NCBI GenBank assembly: GCA_938034415.1
Contig: CALHLE010000064.1
Location: forward strand, 1-60,515
Length of the DNA: 60,515 nucleotides
Direction: 5' to 3'
Origin: an uncultured Anaerolineae bacterium
Lineage (GTDB): Bacteria > Chloroflexota > Anaerolineae > J036 > Brachytrichaceae
Below, in pieces: positions 48,354 through 57,681 of this stretch; positions within the stretch are counted from its first letter, which is position 1; each line of letters opens with the position of its first letter. The notes under the pieces were generated by a model. It saw only the letters and a program-made list of their open reading frames with translations. It did not search any database and was not told the origin of the DNA. A program made the position numbers and the translations under genes.

Positions 48354-51006
48354 GACGGCAAACAGCCGCCGTCGGCGCGCCGCGCTCAACGTTGCCGCAC
48401 AAGCGGCGTTGTTCCTGGCCGCCGTCGCGCTCTATACGCTGACGCTGAACGGCGATGTTCAGCCGGCCGACAGCGGCGAGTTGCAGATCGCCGCCGTCAC
48501 GCTTGGCATTCCCCATCCGCCGGGCTATCCCCTGTTCACCATGCTGGGATGGCTGCTGGCGCAAACGCCGGTCGGTTCGCCCTACGCGCGCGTGTCCTTT
48601 CTGTCGGTCATCGCCTCGGCGATCACGCTGGCGCTGGTGAGCCTGACGGTGCAACGCGCGCTGTCTCCGCCCGGCTGCGTCCCTATATCCCGTTTAGCCG
48701 CCGGGTTGCTGGCTGCCTTGGCGTTGGGCGGCAGCACGACGTTCTGGGCGCAAGCGACCACGACGAACATCCGCAGCCTGACGGCGCTCTTCACGGCGCT
48801 GATGCTCTACGCTTCGGCGCGCAGTCACGCGACCGGCCGGGCTTCGTCGTTGGCGCTCTTCGCCGCCGCGTTTGGCCTGGGCGTCGGTCATCACATCTCG
48901 CTCGTCTTCATCGGCGCCGTGCTCGGCGCGCACGTCCTCTACCTGACATGGCGCGCCGACCGACGCGGCTTCTGGCGCGCAGCCGCCGGCGCACTGGGCA
49001 TCTTTGCCGCGACCCAACTGGTCTGGCTGTATCTGCCGATCCGCGACGCCGCGGGCGCGCGCTTTGCGCCGGGCAACCTGACCACGCCGGATGGCCTGCT
49101 GTTCCACATCTTCGCGCGCGGCTTCGCCGGCGACATGCTGGCCTTTGCCGCACCGGAGTTCCTGTTCGACCGGTTGGCGCTGTTGCCCACGTTGCTGACC
49201 TTTCAGTTCAGCGCCCCCGTGCTGATCGGCGCGGCGCTCGCAGCGCTCGCGATGCTTTGGCGATTGCGCGTCCTGGGGGCGGTCTGGTTATCGGCCTGCG
49301 CCGTGCACCTGTTCATCACCATCACCTACCGCGCGCCGCAGACGGTGGAGTACGCCGTGCCGTGTTGGGTGATCGTGTGCGTTGTGCTGGGCGCCGGCCT
49401 GGGCAAGCTGGCGGAATGGCGCGTCCCCTTCCTCTCTGCGGCGCAAAGCCGCGACGTTATCGAGCCGCCCTTCGCGCCTTTGCGCCTTCGCAGCCGAGCG
49501 GCGCTCTTGCGCGCCTTCGCCGCCTATGCGCCGCTGCTGGCCGTGATCGCGTTTGCCGCCGGGGATGCCGCCCAACGCTGGCCGAGCTTCGTGTATCTGG
49601 GCCGCGACCGCAGCGCGCGCGCTGCCGCCGAGGCGGTGTTGCGGGGCGCGCAGCCGGCCGGCGTCGTCCTGTCGCAGTGGCATCAGGCCACGCCGATGTG
49701 GGCGTTGCAGGACATCGAAGGCTTGCGGCGCGATGTGCGCGTGGAATACGTCTTCCCGCGCGGCGCGCAGCCCTACGCCGAGACGTTTGCCGAGCAAGCA
49801 GCGCAGCGCGCGCTTTCGCAGACCGTTTACGTGACCTCGCTCTTCGCCGATGAGCTGGCCGGCGCGGGGTTGCGGGCGACGCCGCTTCGCGATCGCCCGG
49901 CCTGGCGCGTCGCGCGGCGCTTCGACCCGCCGGCGGAATCCGACGGTGGGCTGTTCGATGCGCGCATCGCGGTGATCGGCCCCGCTTATCTCGACGGCCG
50001 GATCGTTGAGGTCGGGCAGTTGGTGATGCTGGACGTGGGCTGGCATCTGCGCGCTGCGCCCCAACCCGGCGACTCGATCACGGTGCGCATCCTGCGACGC
50101 GATGGCCGGCTGGCCGCCAACGCCGACCTGCGCCTGCCAAGCAACGCGCGGGCCGGCGATCACGCCGTGCAGCGCGTTGCGCTGGGCCTCCCGCTCGACC
50201 TGTCCCCCGGCTCGTACGACATCCTGATCGGGGCATACCGTTTGGCGGAAGGCGGCTTCGTTCAGTATCGCGATCGCCATGGCGCGGAGTTCGTCTCCGT
50301 CGCGACGTTGAATGTCGCGCCGGCGTCGCTGCCGCCGGCGACGCAGCACCCGCTCGCATCCGCCGACGGGCCAACCGCCCAGCAGCCCCGGTTGATCGGC
50401 GTGGATTACGATACCGGCATCGCAAGCCGGTTGCGCGTGTGGACGCATTGGCGGCTGGGTCAGTCGGCGGTCGAGGCAGCGCTTGTGGATGCGGCGGGGC
50501 GGCAGCTTGCGCCATCACAGACGTTGAGCGCGGCCACGGCGCCGGAGCGCGCGCAGTATCTGTCGTTGGCTTTCGACATTCCGCCAATGCGCGGGATTCG
50601 CGTCATGCCGTTTGGCCTGCGCTTGCCCGACTACCGCGACGGCCAGCGCTATGTGCCGTTTGCCGATCAGATGGCGCTGGTCGGGGCGAGCGCGCACGGT
50701 GGCGCAGCGCTCAAGGTGGATCTGCATTGGCTGGCGATGCGTCCGCTGGTCAACGACTACATCATCTCGGCGCGCGTCGAGGGCGACGGCCTGTATCGCG
50801 CGCACGACGGTGTGCCGGCGCTCGGCGCGCTCCCAACCCTGAAATGGATCCGCGGTTCGCGCGTGCTGGATCGCCATCCGTTCGAGTTGGGGGATCACCA
50901 CGGCGCGTTGCGCATCAGCGTCGTCGTGTATGACAGCGCGACCCGCTTGCCCTTGCCGCCGTTGGACGAGCGATACGAGAATGGCGTCAGCGTCATCGGC
51001 CCGTAG
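48334..51006 (+). CDS. DUF2723 membrane protein (GT117-like, protein O-mannosyltransferase type)
   Basis: The 890-residue protein has about ten membrane helices in its first 430 residues. ADSGELQIAAVTLGIPHPPGYPLFTMLG holds the acidic loop and HPPGYP motif of DUF2723, which belongs to the C-type glycosyltransferases. A long extracytoplasmic part follows (about 430-890) with beta-rich segments (VGQLVMLDVGWHLRAAPQPGDSITV, RVWTHWRLGQSAVE). It should transfer a sugar from a polyprenyl lipid to an acceptor on the outer face. It overlaps the upstream GT4 gene by 20 bases. The acceptor is not known. Confidence 0.88.
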   Translation: MSEAERETANSRRRRAALNVAAQAALFLAAVALYTLTLNGDVQPADSGELQIAAVTLGIPHPPGYPLFTMLGWLLAQTPVGSPYARVSFLSVIASAITLALVSLTVQRALSPPGCVPISRLAAGLLAALALGGSTTFWAQATTTNIRSLTALFTALMLYASARSHATGRASSLALFAAAFGLGVGHHISLVFIGAVLGAHVLYLTWRADRRGFWRAAAGALGIFAATQLVWLYLPIRDAAGARFAPGNLTTPDGLLFHIFARGFAGDMLAFAAPEFLFDRLALLPTLLTFQFSAPVLIGAALAALAMLWRLRVLGAVWLSACAVHLFITITYRAPQTVEYAVPCWVIVCVVLGAGLGKLAEWRVPFLSAAQSRDVIEPPFAPLRLRSRAALLRAFAAYAPLLAVIAFAAGDAAQRWPSFVYLGRDRSARAAAEAVLRGAQPAGVVLSQWHQATPMWALQDIEGLRRDVRVEYVFPRGAQPYAETFAEQAAQRALSQTVYVTSLFADELAGAGLRATPLRDRPAWRVARRFDPPAESDGGLFDARIAVIGPAYLDGRIVEVGQLVMLDVGWHLRAAPQPGDSITVRILRRDGRLAANADLRLPSNARAGDHAVQRVALGLPLDLSPGSYDILIGAYRLAEGGFVQYRDRHGAEFVSVATLNVAPASLPPATQHPLASADGPTAQQPRLIGVDYDTGIASRLRVWTHWRLGQSAVEAALVDAAGRQLAPSQTLSAATAPERAQYLSLAFDIPPMRGIRVMPFGLRLPDYRDGQRYVPFADQMALVGASAHGGAALKVDLHWLAMRPLVNDYIISARVEGDGLYRAHDGVPALGALPTLKWIRGSRVLDRHPFELGDHHGALRISVVVYDSATRLPLPPLDERYENGVSVIGP

Positions 51007-51070
51007 CCCTGCCTGTGCCGACCGCTGCGCGATGGCGCCGATGGATATAGCGTAAAGCGACGAACGATCT

Positions 51071-52303
51071 ATGCAGTATGGCTTTCAATCCACCTTGTGG
51101 TCTAACGAGCCGCTGAGCGTCTCGGAGTTGACAGCGCACATCAAAGACCTGATGGAAGGTGATCCGGTGCTCTCGGATGTGCGCGTCGCCGGCGAGGTCA
51201 GCAACCTGTCTCGCCCGACATCCGGCCATCTGTATTTCACGCTCAAAGATGCGACGTCGCAGATCCGATGCGTGATGTGGCGCAGCCAGGCGGCGCGGGT
51301 GGCGCGCACGCTGCAGAACGGCGACGCCGTCATCGCGCGCGGCCGGGTGAGCGTGTATGAGCGAGATGGGATATATCAACTCTACGTCGAGGCGCTGGTC
51401 GCGCAGGGCGCCGGCGACCTCAACGTGGAGTTCGAGCGACTCAAGCGCAAGCTGGAAGCCGAGGGCTTGTTCGATGCGGCGCGCAAGCGGCCGCTGCCGG
51501 CCTTCCCGCGCGCGCTGGGCGTCGTCACGTCGCCCACCGGCGCGGCGTTCCAGGACATCTTGAACGTGCTCCGTCGGCGCTATCCGCTCGTCGAGGTTGT
51601 GCTGGCGCCGACGGCGGTGCAAGGCGACGAAGCGCCGGAACAGATCGTCCGCGCGATCCAGCGGCTCAACGCGCTTGGCGCGTGCGACGTGATCCTCGTT
51701 GCGCGCGGCGGCGGCAGCCTGGAGGAGCTGTGGGCGTTCAACGATGAGCGCGTGGCGCGCGCGATCGCGGCTTCGCGTGTGCCGGTGGTGAGCGGCGTGG
51801 GGCACGAGACCGATTTCACGCTGGCCGACTTCGCCGCCGATGTGCGCGCGCCTACGCCTTCGGCTGCCGCCGAGATCATCACGCCCGACATCAACGAACT
51901 GCGCATGCGGGTGGATGAGCTGAGCGCCGCGATGGTCGCGCGCGTCTCGGCGCAGATCGACGACGGGCGCGCGCAACTGGCCGCGTTACAGCGCGCGCTG
52001 CGCTTGCTCAGCCCGGCCAATCGGTTGGCCCGGCAGCGCGAAAAGCTGCTCGATCTGAGCCGGCGGTTGACCGCCGCGCAGATGAATCGGCTCGCGTTGA
52101 CGCGCCTGCGCCTGGAAGGGTTGCGCGCCCGCCTGGAGGACATCGGGCCGGCGGCGACGCTGGCGCGCGGCTATGCGATCGTCCGGCGCGCCGATGGGCA
52201 ATTGGTGCGCTCGGTGGGCGACGCGCGCGCCGGCGATGCGTTGCGCGTGATGGTGTCCGACGGCGAATTTCGCGCGCGCGTCGCCGACGACCCTGCCGCC
52301 TAG
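51071..52303 (+). CDS. xseA: Exodeoxyribonuclease VII large subunit
   Basis: The 410-residue protein has the OB-fold N-terminus (VSELTAHIKDLMEGDPVLSDVRVAGEVSNLSRPTSGHLYFTLKD), the central nuclease core with GVVTSPTGAAFQDIL, ARGGGSLEELWAFNDE and GVGHETDFTLADFAADVRAPTPSAAAE, and a coiled-coil C-terminus with LRLEGLRARLEDIGPAATLARGYAIV. The enzyme trims single-stranded DNA in repair with the XseB subunit. xseB is not next to it as in many genomes. Its stop codon overlaps that of the convergent gene at 52300. Confidence 0.94.
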   Translation: MQYGFQSTLWSNEPLSVSELTAHIKDLMEGDPVLSDVRVAGEVSNLSRPTSGHLYFTLKDATSQIRCVMWRSQAARVARTLQNGDAVIARGRVSVYERDGIYQLYVEALVAQGAGDLNVEFERLKRKLEAEGLFDAARKRPLPAFPRALGVVTSPTGAAFQDILNVLRRRYPLVEVVLAPTAVQGDEAPEQIVRAIQRLNALGACDVILVARGGGSLEELWAFNDERVARAIAASRVPVVSGVGHETDFTLADFAADVRAPTPSAAAEIITPDINELRMRVDELSAAMVARVSAQIDDGRAQLAALQRALRLLSPANRLARQREKLLDLSRRLTAAQMNRLALTRLRLEGLRARLEDIGPAATLARGYAIVRRADGQLVRSVGDARAGDALRVMVSDGEFRARVADDPAA

Positions 52304-53997
52304 GCCGAAGGTCGGCGGACGAACGCATAGATCACCGCCGCAGCGACGGCGACCAGCGCCGCCAGCGGCAGCCTGGGCAGATCCGGCGTGGCCTGGATGC
52401 TCAGGCCGGCCAGTTGCGCCAGAGCCAGCAGCGCGGCCGTGAACGCCGATGACTCCGGCAGCGTCCAGGTGAACGCATCCCCCCATTGCCAATAGAACCC
52501 GACGAACACCAAAAGTTGGAGGATCGCGATCATCCCCAGCGCGCCTAGCGCGGCGGCGATCGCCTCGAAGACATCTTCGCATGAACCGCTGGTGAACGCA
52601 ATCGCTGCGCCGACCAGCCCCATCAGCGCGCCGGAGATGCGCTCCCACTCGCCGAGCGTCGCCGTCGGATCTCCGTCCGCAAAGAGCGACAGCGAGAGGC
52701 TGCCGCCGCGCGCGACGAAGAAGAGCGCCGCCCACGCGACCAAATAGGCGAGCGCGCCGGCGATCGGCCGGACGAGCTGCCGGTTCAAAATCAGCCCGGC
52801 AATCAGCAGCAAGAGCAGGCCGCCGCCGGCAGCGAGGGGCAGGCGCGCGATGCGTTCGCCGTTCAGCCGATCGATCGCTGCCTGCCTGACCGATTGGTTC
52901 AATTCGGCGAGCCACTGGGCGTAGCTCGCTGCATCGCCTGCCGACAGGCGATCCTCGTAGCGGCGCAGCAGCGCCGAAGCGAAGCGCGGCCGGCGGATGG
53001 TTGCGCTCCACAGCTCGTAGAACGCGGTCAGTTGCCGGGCGGACGCCAGCAGCAGGGTCGGCTCGGGCGCGAGCGCCTCAAGGATCAGCCCGCCCTGGGC
53101 ATGGGCCGGGATCGGCGCGCCCATCAGCGCGGCCAGGGTCGGCGCGACCGCCGTAGCGGGCGCAATCGCCTGCGCGCCGGGGGTGACTCCTGCGCCGGCC
53201 AACACCAACGGCGCGCGGACGACCTCGGCTTCGCCGCCCCCGCTCCGCCCGTCGTAGGTCAACCCGCGGTCAGATAGCACGACGAACGCATCCGAGCCGG
53301 GATCTAGCGCCTGGCCGATGGCTTCGATGCGGAAGTCGGTCGCGGCGACTGCAGCGCGATATGACCCTGGGTCGCTCCGCGCCGTCTCCTCCGGCAAGCT
53401 CAGCTCCACCAGCAAGAGCTGCGCCGGCCGCGCTGCGTCGTTCAGCACGGCGAGCGCCAGCTCAACCGCCTGCTGGTCGCGCTGCGCCGGCGCCAGCTCG
53501 TCCACCACCTCGACGCGCTGCAACGCGGCGCCGAGCCAATCGCTCAGCGAGTCGGATCCGACAAACGCCGTTGCCTTGCCGCTCGCCTGCGCGGCGCGCA
53601 GGATCGTGTCCGGCTGAGCAAGCAGGAGCGGGCTGTTTGTGGTCGCGCCGTGCGTCTCCGGCCACGCGCCGGAGAGGCCGGTCAATACCATGGGGAGGCG
53701 GTAGGTGGGTGGCCGCGATTCGAGGATGACGTCGGCGCCGCGCGCGCGCCATGCATTCAGCGCCGGCATCTGGCGCGATTCGTCCAGCCGCAAGCCATGC
53801 ACCAGCACCACGACGACGCGCCGCGCGCGCGGCGGCCCGGCAGGGCCGGACGGCAGCGGCTCCAGGAACGGGCTGGTGTAGCTCGCGTAGCGCTGCCAGA
53901 GTTGCGCGCGCGCCTGCTCGGCAAACGTCGCCGCGAGCGTGAGCGCAATCAGCAACGCGACTGTGATGGCGAGAGCGCTCTCGGTGACGCGGCGCAT
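52300..53997 (-). CDS. Alkaline-phosphatase-superfamily protein with altered metal site, membrane-anchored
   Basis: The 565-residue protein starts with a hydrophobic segment (about 9-28), then an alkaline-phosphatase-like fold (about 55-330), and ends with several membrane helices (about 385-565). The fold begins VVVVLVHGLRLDESRQMPALN, where family members have D in place of H67 (DG-R-x-D), and later reads VLSDRG (242-245), where SDHG is usual. Two metal ligands are therefore changed. The part after the first motif (PPTYRLPMVLTGLSGAWPETHG) is family-like. It may be a non-catalytic relative or use a different metal set. Its target is unknown. Confidence 0.65.
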   Translation of the reverse strand: MRRVTESALAITVALLIALTLAATFAEQARAQLWQRYASYTSPFLEPLPSGPAGPPRARRVVVVLVHGLRLDESRQMPALNAWRARGADVILESRPPTYRLPMVLTGLSGAWPETHGATTNSPLLLAQPDTILRAAQASGKATAFVGSDSLSDWLGAALQRVEVVDELAPAQRDQQAVELALAVLNDAARPAQLLLVELSLPEETARSDPGSYRAAVAATDFRIEAIGQALDPGSDAFVVLSDRGLTYDGRSGGGEAEVVRAPLVLAGAGVTPGAQAIAPATAVAPTLAALMGAPIPAHAQGGLILEALAPEPTLLLASARQLTAFYELWSATIRRPRFASALLRRYEDRLSAGDAASYAQWLAELNQSVRQAAIDRLNGERIARLPLAAGGGLLLLLIAGLILNRQLVRPIAGALAYLVAWAALFFVARGGSLSLSLFADGDPTATLGEWERISGALMGLVGAAIAFTSGSCEDVFEAIAAALGALGMIAILQLLVFVGFYWQWGDAFTWTLPESSAFTAALLALAQLAGLSIQATPDLPRLPLAALVAVAAAVIYAFVRRPSA

Positions 53998-54042
53998 GCT
54001 AGACGAGTGGAAGGCGGGTGACGAATGTGAGGGGCGCTGCAG

Positions 54043-54048
54043 TACAAT
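54043..54048 (+). promoter_or_regulatory. -10 hexamer candidate for cdaA
   Basis: TACAAT about 118 bases before the ATG at 54166. The leader (54055-54165) shows no riboswitch I can recognise. Confidence 0.35.
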
Positions 54049-54165
54049 CCGCCGCGTACTCGAAGTGCAAGCCGTGCGTGGTTGTCATCCATCCGCCATT
54101 ATCCGCGATTCGCCGTTGCGCCGAACCGCCGCATCCATCGCCCAAGTTGCCGATCCTCTCGCGCT

Positions 54166-54999
54166 ATGACCGACTTCATCTGGGTTATCCAACGGTTGAA
54201 CTGGCTGGCCGTCCTTGACATTGCGCTGGTGTCGTTGGTGTTCTTTGGCGTGTTGTTGCTCGTGCGCGCTACGCAGGCCGTGCCGTTGATTCGCGGCATG
54301 TTGGTGCTGGGCGCCATCACGCTGTTGCTGGGCGGGACGGCGCAATTGCCGACCTTCAACCTGATCATGCGCACGGCGCTGCCGGCCCTGCTCGTGGCGA
54401 TTCCGGTGATCTTCCAACCGGAACTGCGGCGCGCCCTGGAGCGGCTGGGGCGCGTCAACGAGATGCTGGTCGCGCCGCGCAGGACCGAGTTGGAAGTGAT
54501 GGTGCGCAAGATCAGCGACGCGGCCCAGCGCCTGGCCGCCCGGCGCCATGGGGCGCTCATCGTGATCGAGCGCGACACCGGCCTGCAAGACCTGATTGAC
54601 ACCGGCGTGCCGCTGGATGCCGAACTGACGCCGGACATCCTGCTCACCATCTTCGACCCGCACACGCCGCTGCACGACGGCGGCGTCATCATCCGGCATG
54701 GCCGCGTCGCGGCTGCCGGGTGTGTGTTGCCGCTGACTGCTTCGACGCCCGAGGACGCGCGCATCGGCCTACGCCATCGCGCCGGGATCGGGGTGACCGA
54801 GGGCACGGACGCCATCGCCGTCATCGTGTCCGAGGAGCGCGGCTCGATCAGCATCGCGCACAACGGCCGGCTCATCCGCCGCATCGAGCCGGATCACCTG
54901 GAAAGCGCGCTGATCGCCCTGGCGCAGCCCGGCATTCAGAAAGCGGCCTCGATGTTGCCCGGCTTCCTGCGCGCGCGTGAGAAGCACGAGACGCGCTGA
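54166..54999 (+). CDS. cdaA: Diadenylate cyclase CdaA
   Basis: The 277-residue protein has three N-terminal membrane helices (about 13-33, 41-58, 66-84) and a DAC domain (about 90-245). The domain shows PHTPLHDGGVIIRHGRVAAAGCVLPLTAS and the RHR motif in IGLRHRAGIGVTEGTDAIAVIVSEERGSISIAHNG (203-205). It makes c-di-AMP from two ATP; this messenger controls osmolyte and potassium balance in many bacteria. One oddity: the DGA catalytic motif reads DGG (171-173), which may keep or lower activity. The partner gene cdaR and glmM, usual neighbours, are missing here. Otherwise the protein is complete. Confidence 0.9.
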   Translation: MTDFIWVIQRLNWLAVLDIALVSLVFFGVLLLVRATQAVPLIRGMLVLGAITLLLGGTAQLPTFNLIMRTALPALLVAIPVIFQPELRRALERLGRVNEMLVAPRRTELEVMVRKISDAAQRLAARRHGALIVIERDTGLQDLIDTGVPLDAELTPDILLTIFDPHTPLHDGGVIIRHGRVAAAGCVLPLTASTPEDARIGLRHRAGIGVTEGTDAIAVIVSEERGSISIAHNGRLIRRIEPDHLESALIALAQPGIQKAASMLPGFLRAREKHETR

Positions 55000-55000
55000 G

Positions 55001-55813
55001 TCACCGGGTCGGCTGTTTGGCCTGCGCGGTCATCGGGGCGGATTGGGCGAGGAGTTCGCGCACGCGCCCGACCAGCGCGCCGAATTCCGGCCAGCTCTCC
55101 ATCGTCCACGCGCGCGGCCGCGGCAGCCCGACCGGCACGTTGCCGACCACGCTTCCCGGGCGCGGCGAGCACACCACGACGTGATCCGCCAGGAAGACGG
55201 CCTCGGCGATGCTGTGGGTGACCATCACGGCCGTCGTCCCCGTTTCGCGCAAGATGCCCTCGACCGAAGCGGTGAGGCTCTCGCGCGTCATGGCGTCGAG
55301 CGCGCCGAAGGGTTCATCGAGCAGGAGCACCGGCGGACGGGTGATCAGCGCGCGCGCCAGCGCCACGCGCTGGGCCATGCCGCCGCTCAGCTCGCGCGGG
55401 TAGGCCTGCTCGAAGCCAATGAGGCCGACCAGGTGGATCAGGTCGGCAATCGGCGAACGGCCGATCATGGACGAGACGGGCCGCGCCGCCCTGCCGCCCA
55501 GCTCAAGCGGCAGCCGGATGTTCTGCTCGACCGTGCGCCAGGGGAGCAGGGCGGCGTCCTGGAACATCATGCCGATGCGCAGCGAGGGCTGCGTGATGCG
55601 CTCGCCGTCCAGCCACACTTCGCCGGCGCTCGGTTGGATCAGGCCGGCAATCGCGCGCAGCAGCGTGCTCTTGCCGCATCCGCTGGGGCCGACGATGGCG
55701 ACAAATTGGCCGCGCGCGACGCGCAGCGAAAAGTCGCGCAGCGCTTCTACGCCGTTCGGGTAGGTGTGCGAGATGCGGTCGGCGATCAGCACGGCGGTTG
55801 CCTCCTCTTGCAC
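55001..55813 (-). CDS. Riboflavin ABC transporter, ATP-binding protein
   Basis: The 270-residue ATPase has Walker A GPSGCGKS (42-49), the ABC signature LSGGMAQRVALARAL, Walker B LLLDEPFGALD and the switch His in VTHSIAEAV. It is of the nitrate/taurine/NMT1-type importer class. The gene is the third of the minus-strand operon permease, binding protein, ATPase controlled by an FMN riboswitch, so it should power riboflavin uptake with RibX and RibY. Its start is 28 bases after the binding-protein stop. Confidence 0.9.
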   Translation of the reverse strand: MQEEATAVLIADRISHTYPNGVEALRDFSLRVARGQFVAIVGPSGCGKSTLLRAIAGLIQPSAGEVWLDGERITQPSLRIGMMFQDAALLPWRTVEQNIRLPLELGGRAARPVSSMIGRSPIADLIHLVGLIGFEQAYPRELSGGMAQRVALARALITRPPVLLLDEPFGALDAMTRESLTASVEGILRETGTTAVMVTHSIAEAVFLADHVVVCSPRPGSVVGNVPVGLPRPRAWTMESWPEFGALVGRVRELLAQSAPMTAQAKQPTR

Positions 55814-55841
55814 AGGAGCGTCTGGCCTTGTGCGCGCCGCG

Positions 55842-56834
55842 TCACGGCAAGAATTCGTTGGTGAAGAATTCGTTCACGTCTAGCTTCTGCTTGATCTGTC
55901 CCATCGCCAGCAAGGCGTTCTGCGTGTTCTCCCAGGCTTGGGGCGACGAGACGCCCAGGCGTTCGCCGCGCATCAGCTCGATGGTGGCGAGCAGCACCTG
56001 CTTTTGAATTGGGTCGTCGGCTTTGAGTCCCTCGACGTATTTGGCCGAGATCTGCATCGCGGCGTCTGGGTCGGCGATGGTGTCGGCGATGCCGCGGAGC
56101 AACGCGCGCGCCATGCCGCGCAACAGCGCCGGGTTCTCGCGCAGGGTCTTCTCGTTGGTGACCAGGCCGTTGGCGACCATCTCAACCTGGTCGCTCACGC
56201 GGAAGACGTTGACCGGGAACCCGTTGGCCTCGAGCACGAGCGGCTCGTTGACGATGTAGCCCACCGCCGCGTCCACCTTGCCCTGTTGCACGGCCGCCGC
56301 CTGGGTGAAGCCGATCTCCTGCACCTGCATGTCCCGCTCGCTCAGCCCGTTAGCCTCTAGGAAGGCGCGCCAGCCCACGTAGGTCGCGCCGAAGAAGCCG
56401 GGGATGCCTACGGTCTTGCCCTTCAGGTCTTCCGGCTTCTCGATGCCCTTCGTCTTCAGGCTGAAGATGGCGATCGGGAACCGGCGGTACCACTGCACGA
56501 AGTACTTGACCGGCAAGCCCTGCGCGCGCGCCAGCACCACTTGTTCGCCGCTGACCACGGCAAACGGCAGCTCGCCGGCGGCGACCAGCTTCATGCCGTC
56601 GGTCTCGAACTTGTAGTCGAACTCCAGCTCGATCCCCGCCTCGGCGAAGTAGCCGCGTTCGACCGCCACGTAGTAGGGGGCGAACTGCACGTTGGGGATG
56701 TAGCTCATCGGCAGCCTGATCTTCTGCAACGATGCGCCGGAACCGCCGGCGCGCGGCGGGGGCGCCTGCACGGCGCAGGCGCTCGATACGATAAGCAGCA
56801 CACTCGCAGTCAGAGAAACCTTCCACTTGTTCAT
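55842..56834 (-). CDS. ribY: Riboflavin-type ABC transporter substrate-binding lipoprotein (RibY-like)
   Basis: The 330-residue protein has a lipoprotein signal (Cys20 in VSSAC). The two-lobed NMT1/THI5-like binding domain follows, with LPMSYIPNVQFAPYYVAVERGYFAEAGIELEFDY, KLVAAGELPFAVVSGEQVVLARAQGLPVKY, GKTVGIPGFFGATYVGWRAFLEANGL and AAVGYIVNEPLVLEANGFPVNVF. The fold is shared with pyrimidine-precursor (thiamine) binding proteins. The upstream FMN riboswitch, rather than a TPP one, marks it as the RibY type reported from Chloroflexota and others. The ATG at 56834 gives the best lipoprotein signal. The permease stop is 24 bases upstream. Confidence 0.85.
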   Translation of the reverse strand: MNKWKVSLTASVLLIVSSACAVQAPPPRAGGSGASLQKIRLPMSYIPNVQFAPYYVAVERGYFAEAGIELEFDYKFETDGMKLVAAGELPFAVVSGEQVVLARAQGLPVKYFVQWYRRFPIAIFSLKTKGIEKPEDLKGKTVGIPGFFGATYVGWRAFLEANGLSERDMQVQEIGFTQAAAVQQGKVDAAVGYIVNEPLVLEANGFPVNVFRVSDQVEMVANGLVTNEKTLRENPALLRGMARALLRGIADTIADPDAAMQISAKYVEGLKADDPIQKQVLLATIELMRGERLGVSSPQAWENTQNALLAMGQIKQKLDVNEFFTNEFLP

Positions 56835-56858
56835 ACACAATCCCTCACAATCCATGAA

Positions 56859-57677
56859 TTACGCAGCCCAGCGCGCCATGCGCAGCGCGCGCTCGGCCAG
56901 GCGAACTGCGCCATAGATGCCTAATGCGATCAGCACGATGGTGAGCACGCCGGCGATGACCAGCGGGGTGTCGTATAGGCCGTTGCCCAGGTTGATCATG
57001 AAGCCCAGGCCGCGATCGGCGCTGAGGAACTCGCCGGTGATCGCGCCGATCATCGAGAGCGTGCCGCCCACCCGCAGGCCGGCGAAGATGAACGGCAGCG
57101 CCGCCGGCAACTCCAGCTTGAGAAACGTCTCGCTCGGCGTCGCCCCCAGCGAGCGAAACAGGTCGCGCAGGATGGGCGATGCGCTGCGCAGGCCGGCGAT
57201 GACGTTGATGGCGATCGGGAAGAACACCACCAACGCGCATATCAGGACCTTCGCCCCTAGGCCGTTGCCGAACCAGATGAACAGGAGCGGCGCGACGGCG
57301 ACGAACGGCACGCCCTGCGAGGCGACGATGAACGGCGAGAGCAGCCGATCGGCCAACGGCGATTTGGCGATCGGCATGCCCAGCGCGAACGCCGCCAGCG
57401 CGCCGAGGGCTAGGCCGGGGATCGCCGCGGACAGCGTGGCGGCGATGTGCGCAAGCAGCGAACCGTCGGCCAGCTTCTCGACCCAGCGCGCCATCACGCT
57501 CGCCGGGCCGGGGAGGATGAAAGGCGGGTAACGCAGCGAAAGCAACTGCCAAGCCGCGACGAACAGGGTTAGGCCGACCAGCGGCGCGAACCGGAAGGCG
57601 GCCGGAGGGCGCGCCGTTGCCGCGCCCAACGTCCGCGGTTGCGCTGCGAGGACTTCGCTTTTGCTCGTTGCAGTCAT
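56859..57677 (-). CDS. ribX: Riboflavin-type ABC transporter permease (RibX-like)
   Basis: The 272-residue protein has about six membrane helices. The EAA-type loop of importer permeases is LFRSLGATPSETFLKLELPAALPFIFAGLRVG. Further marks are GPASVMARWVEKLADGSLLAHIAATLS and ICALVVFFPIAINVIAGLRSA. It forms the channel of the importer and is the first gene after the FMN riboswitch. The ATG at 57677 is set by the Shine-Dalgarno GAGGGG eight bases upstream, which is part of a hairpin that can hide it. Confidence 0.87.
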   Translation of the reverse strand: MTATSKSEVLAAQPRTLGAATARPPAAFRFAPLVGLTLFVAAWQLLSLRYPPFILPGPASVMARWVEKLADGSLLAHIAATLSAAIPGLALGALAAFALGMPIAKSPLADRLLSPFIVASQGVPFVAVAPLLFIWFGNGLGAKVLICALVVFFPIAINVIAGLRSASPILRDLFRSLGATPSETFLKLELPAALPFIFAGLRVGGTLSMIGAITGEFLSADRGLGFMINLGNGLYDTPLVIAGVLTIVLIALGIYGAVRLAERALRMARWAA

Positions 57678-57681
57678 GAGA

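Noticed and set aside
49288-50448. 386-codon open frame antisense to the DUF2723 gene
   Set aside because: Composition is shadow-like (Arg, Gln, His rich) and the sense gene is clear.
55842-57677. Thiamine-precursor (THI5-like) transporter
   Set aside because: The binding protein would allow it, but the upstream aptamer has all FMN riboswitch blocks and no TPP riboswitch features.
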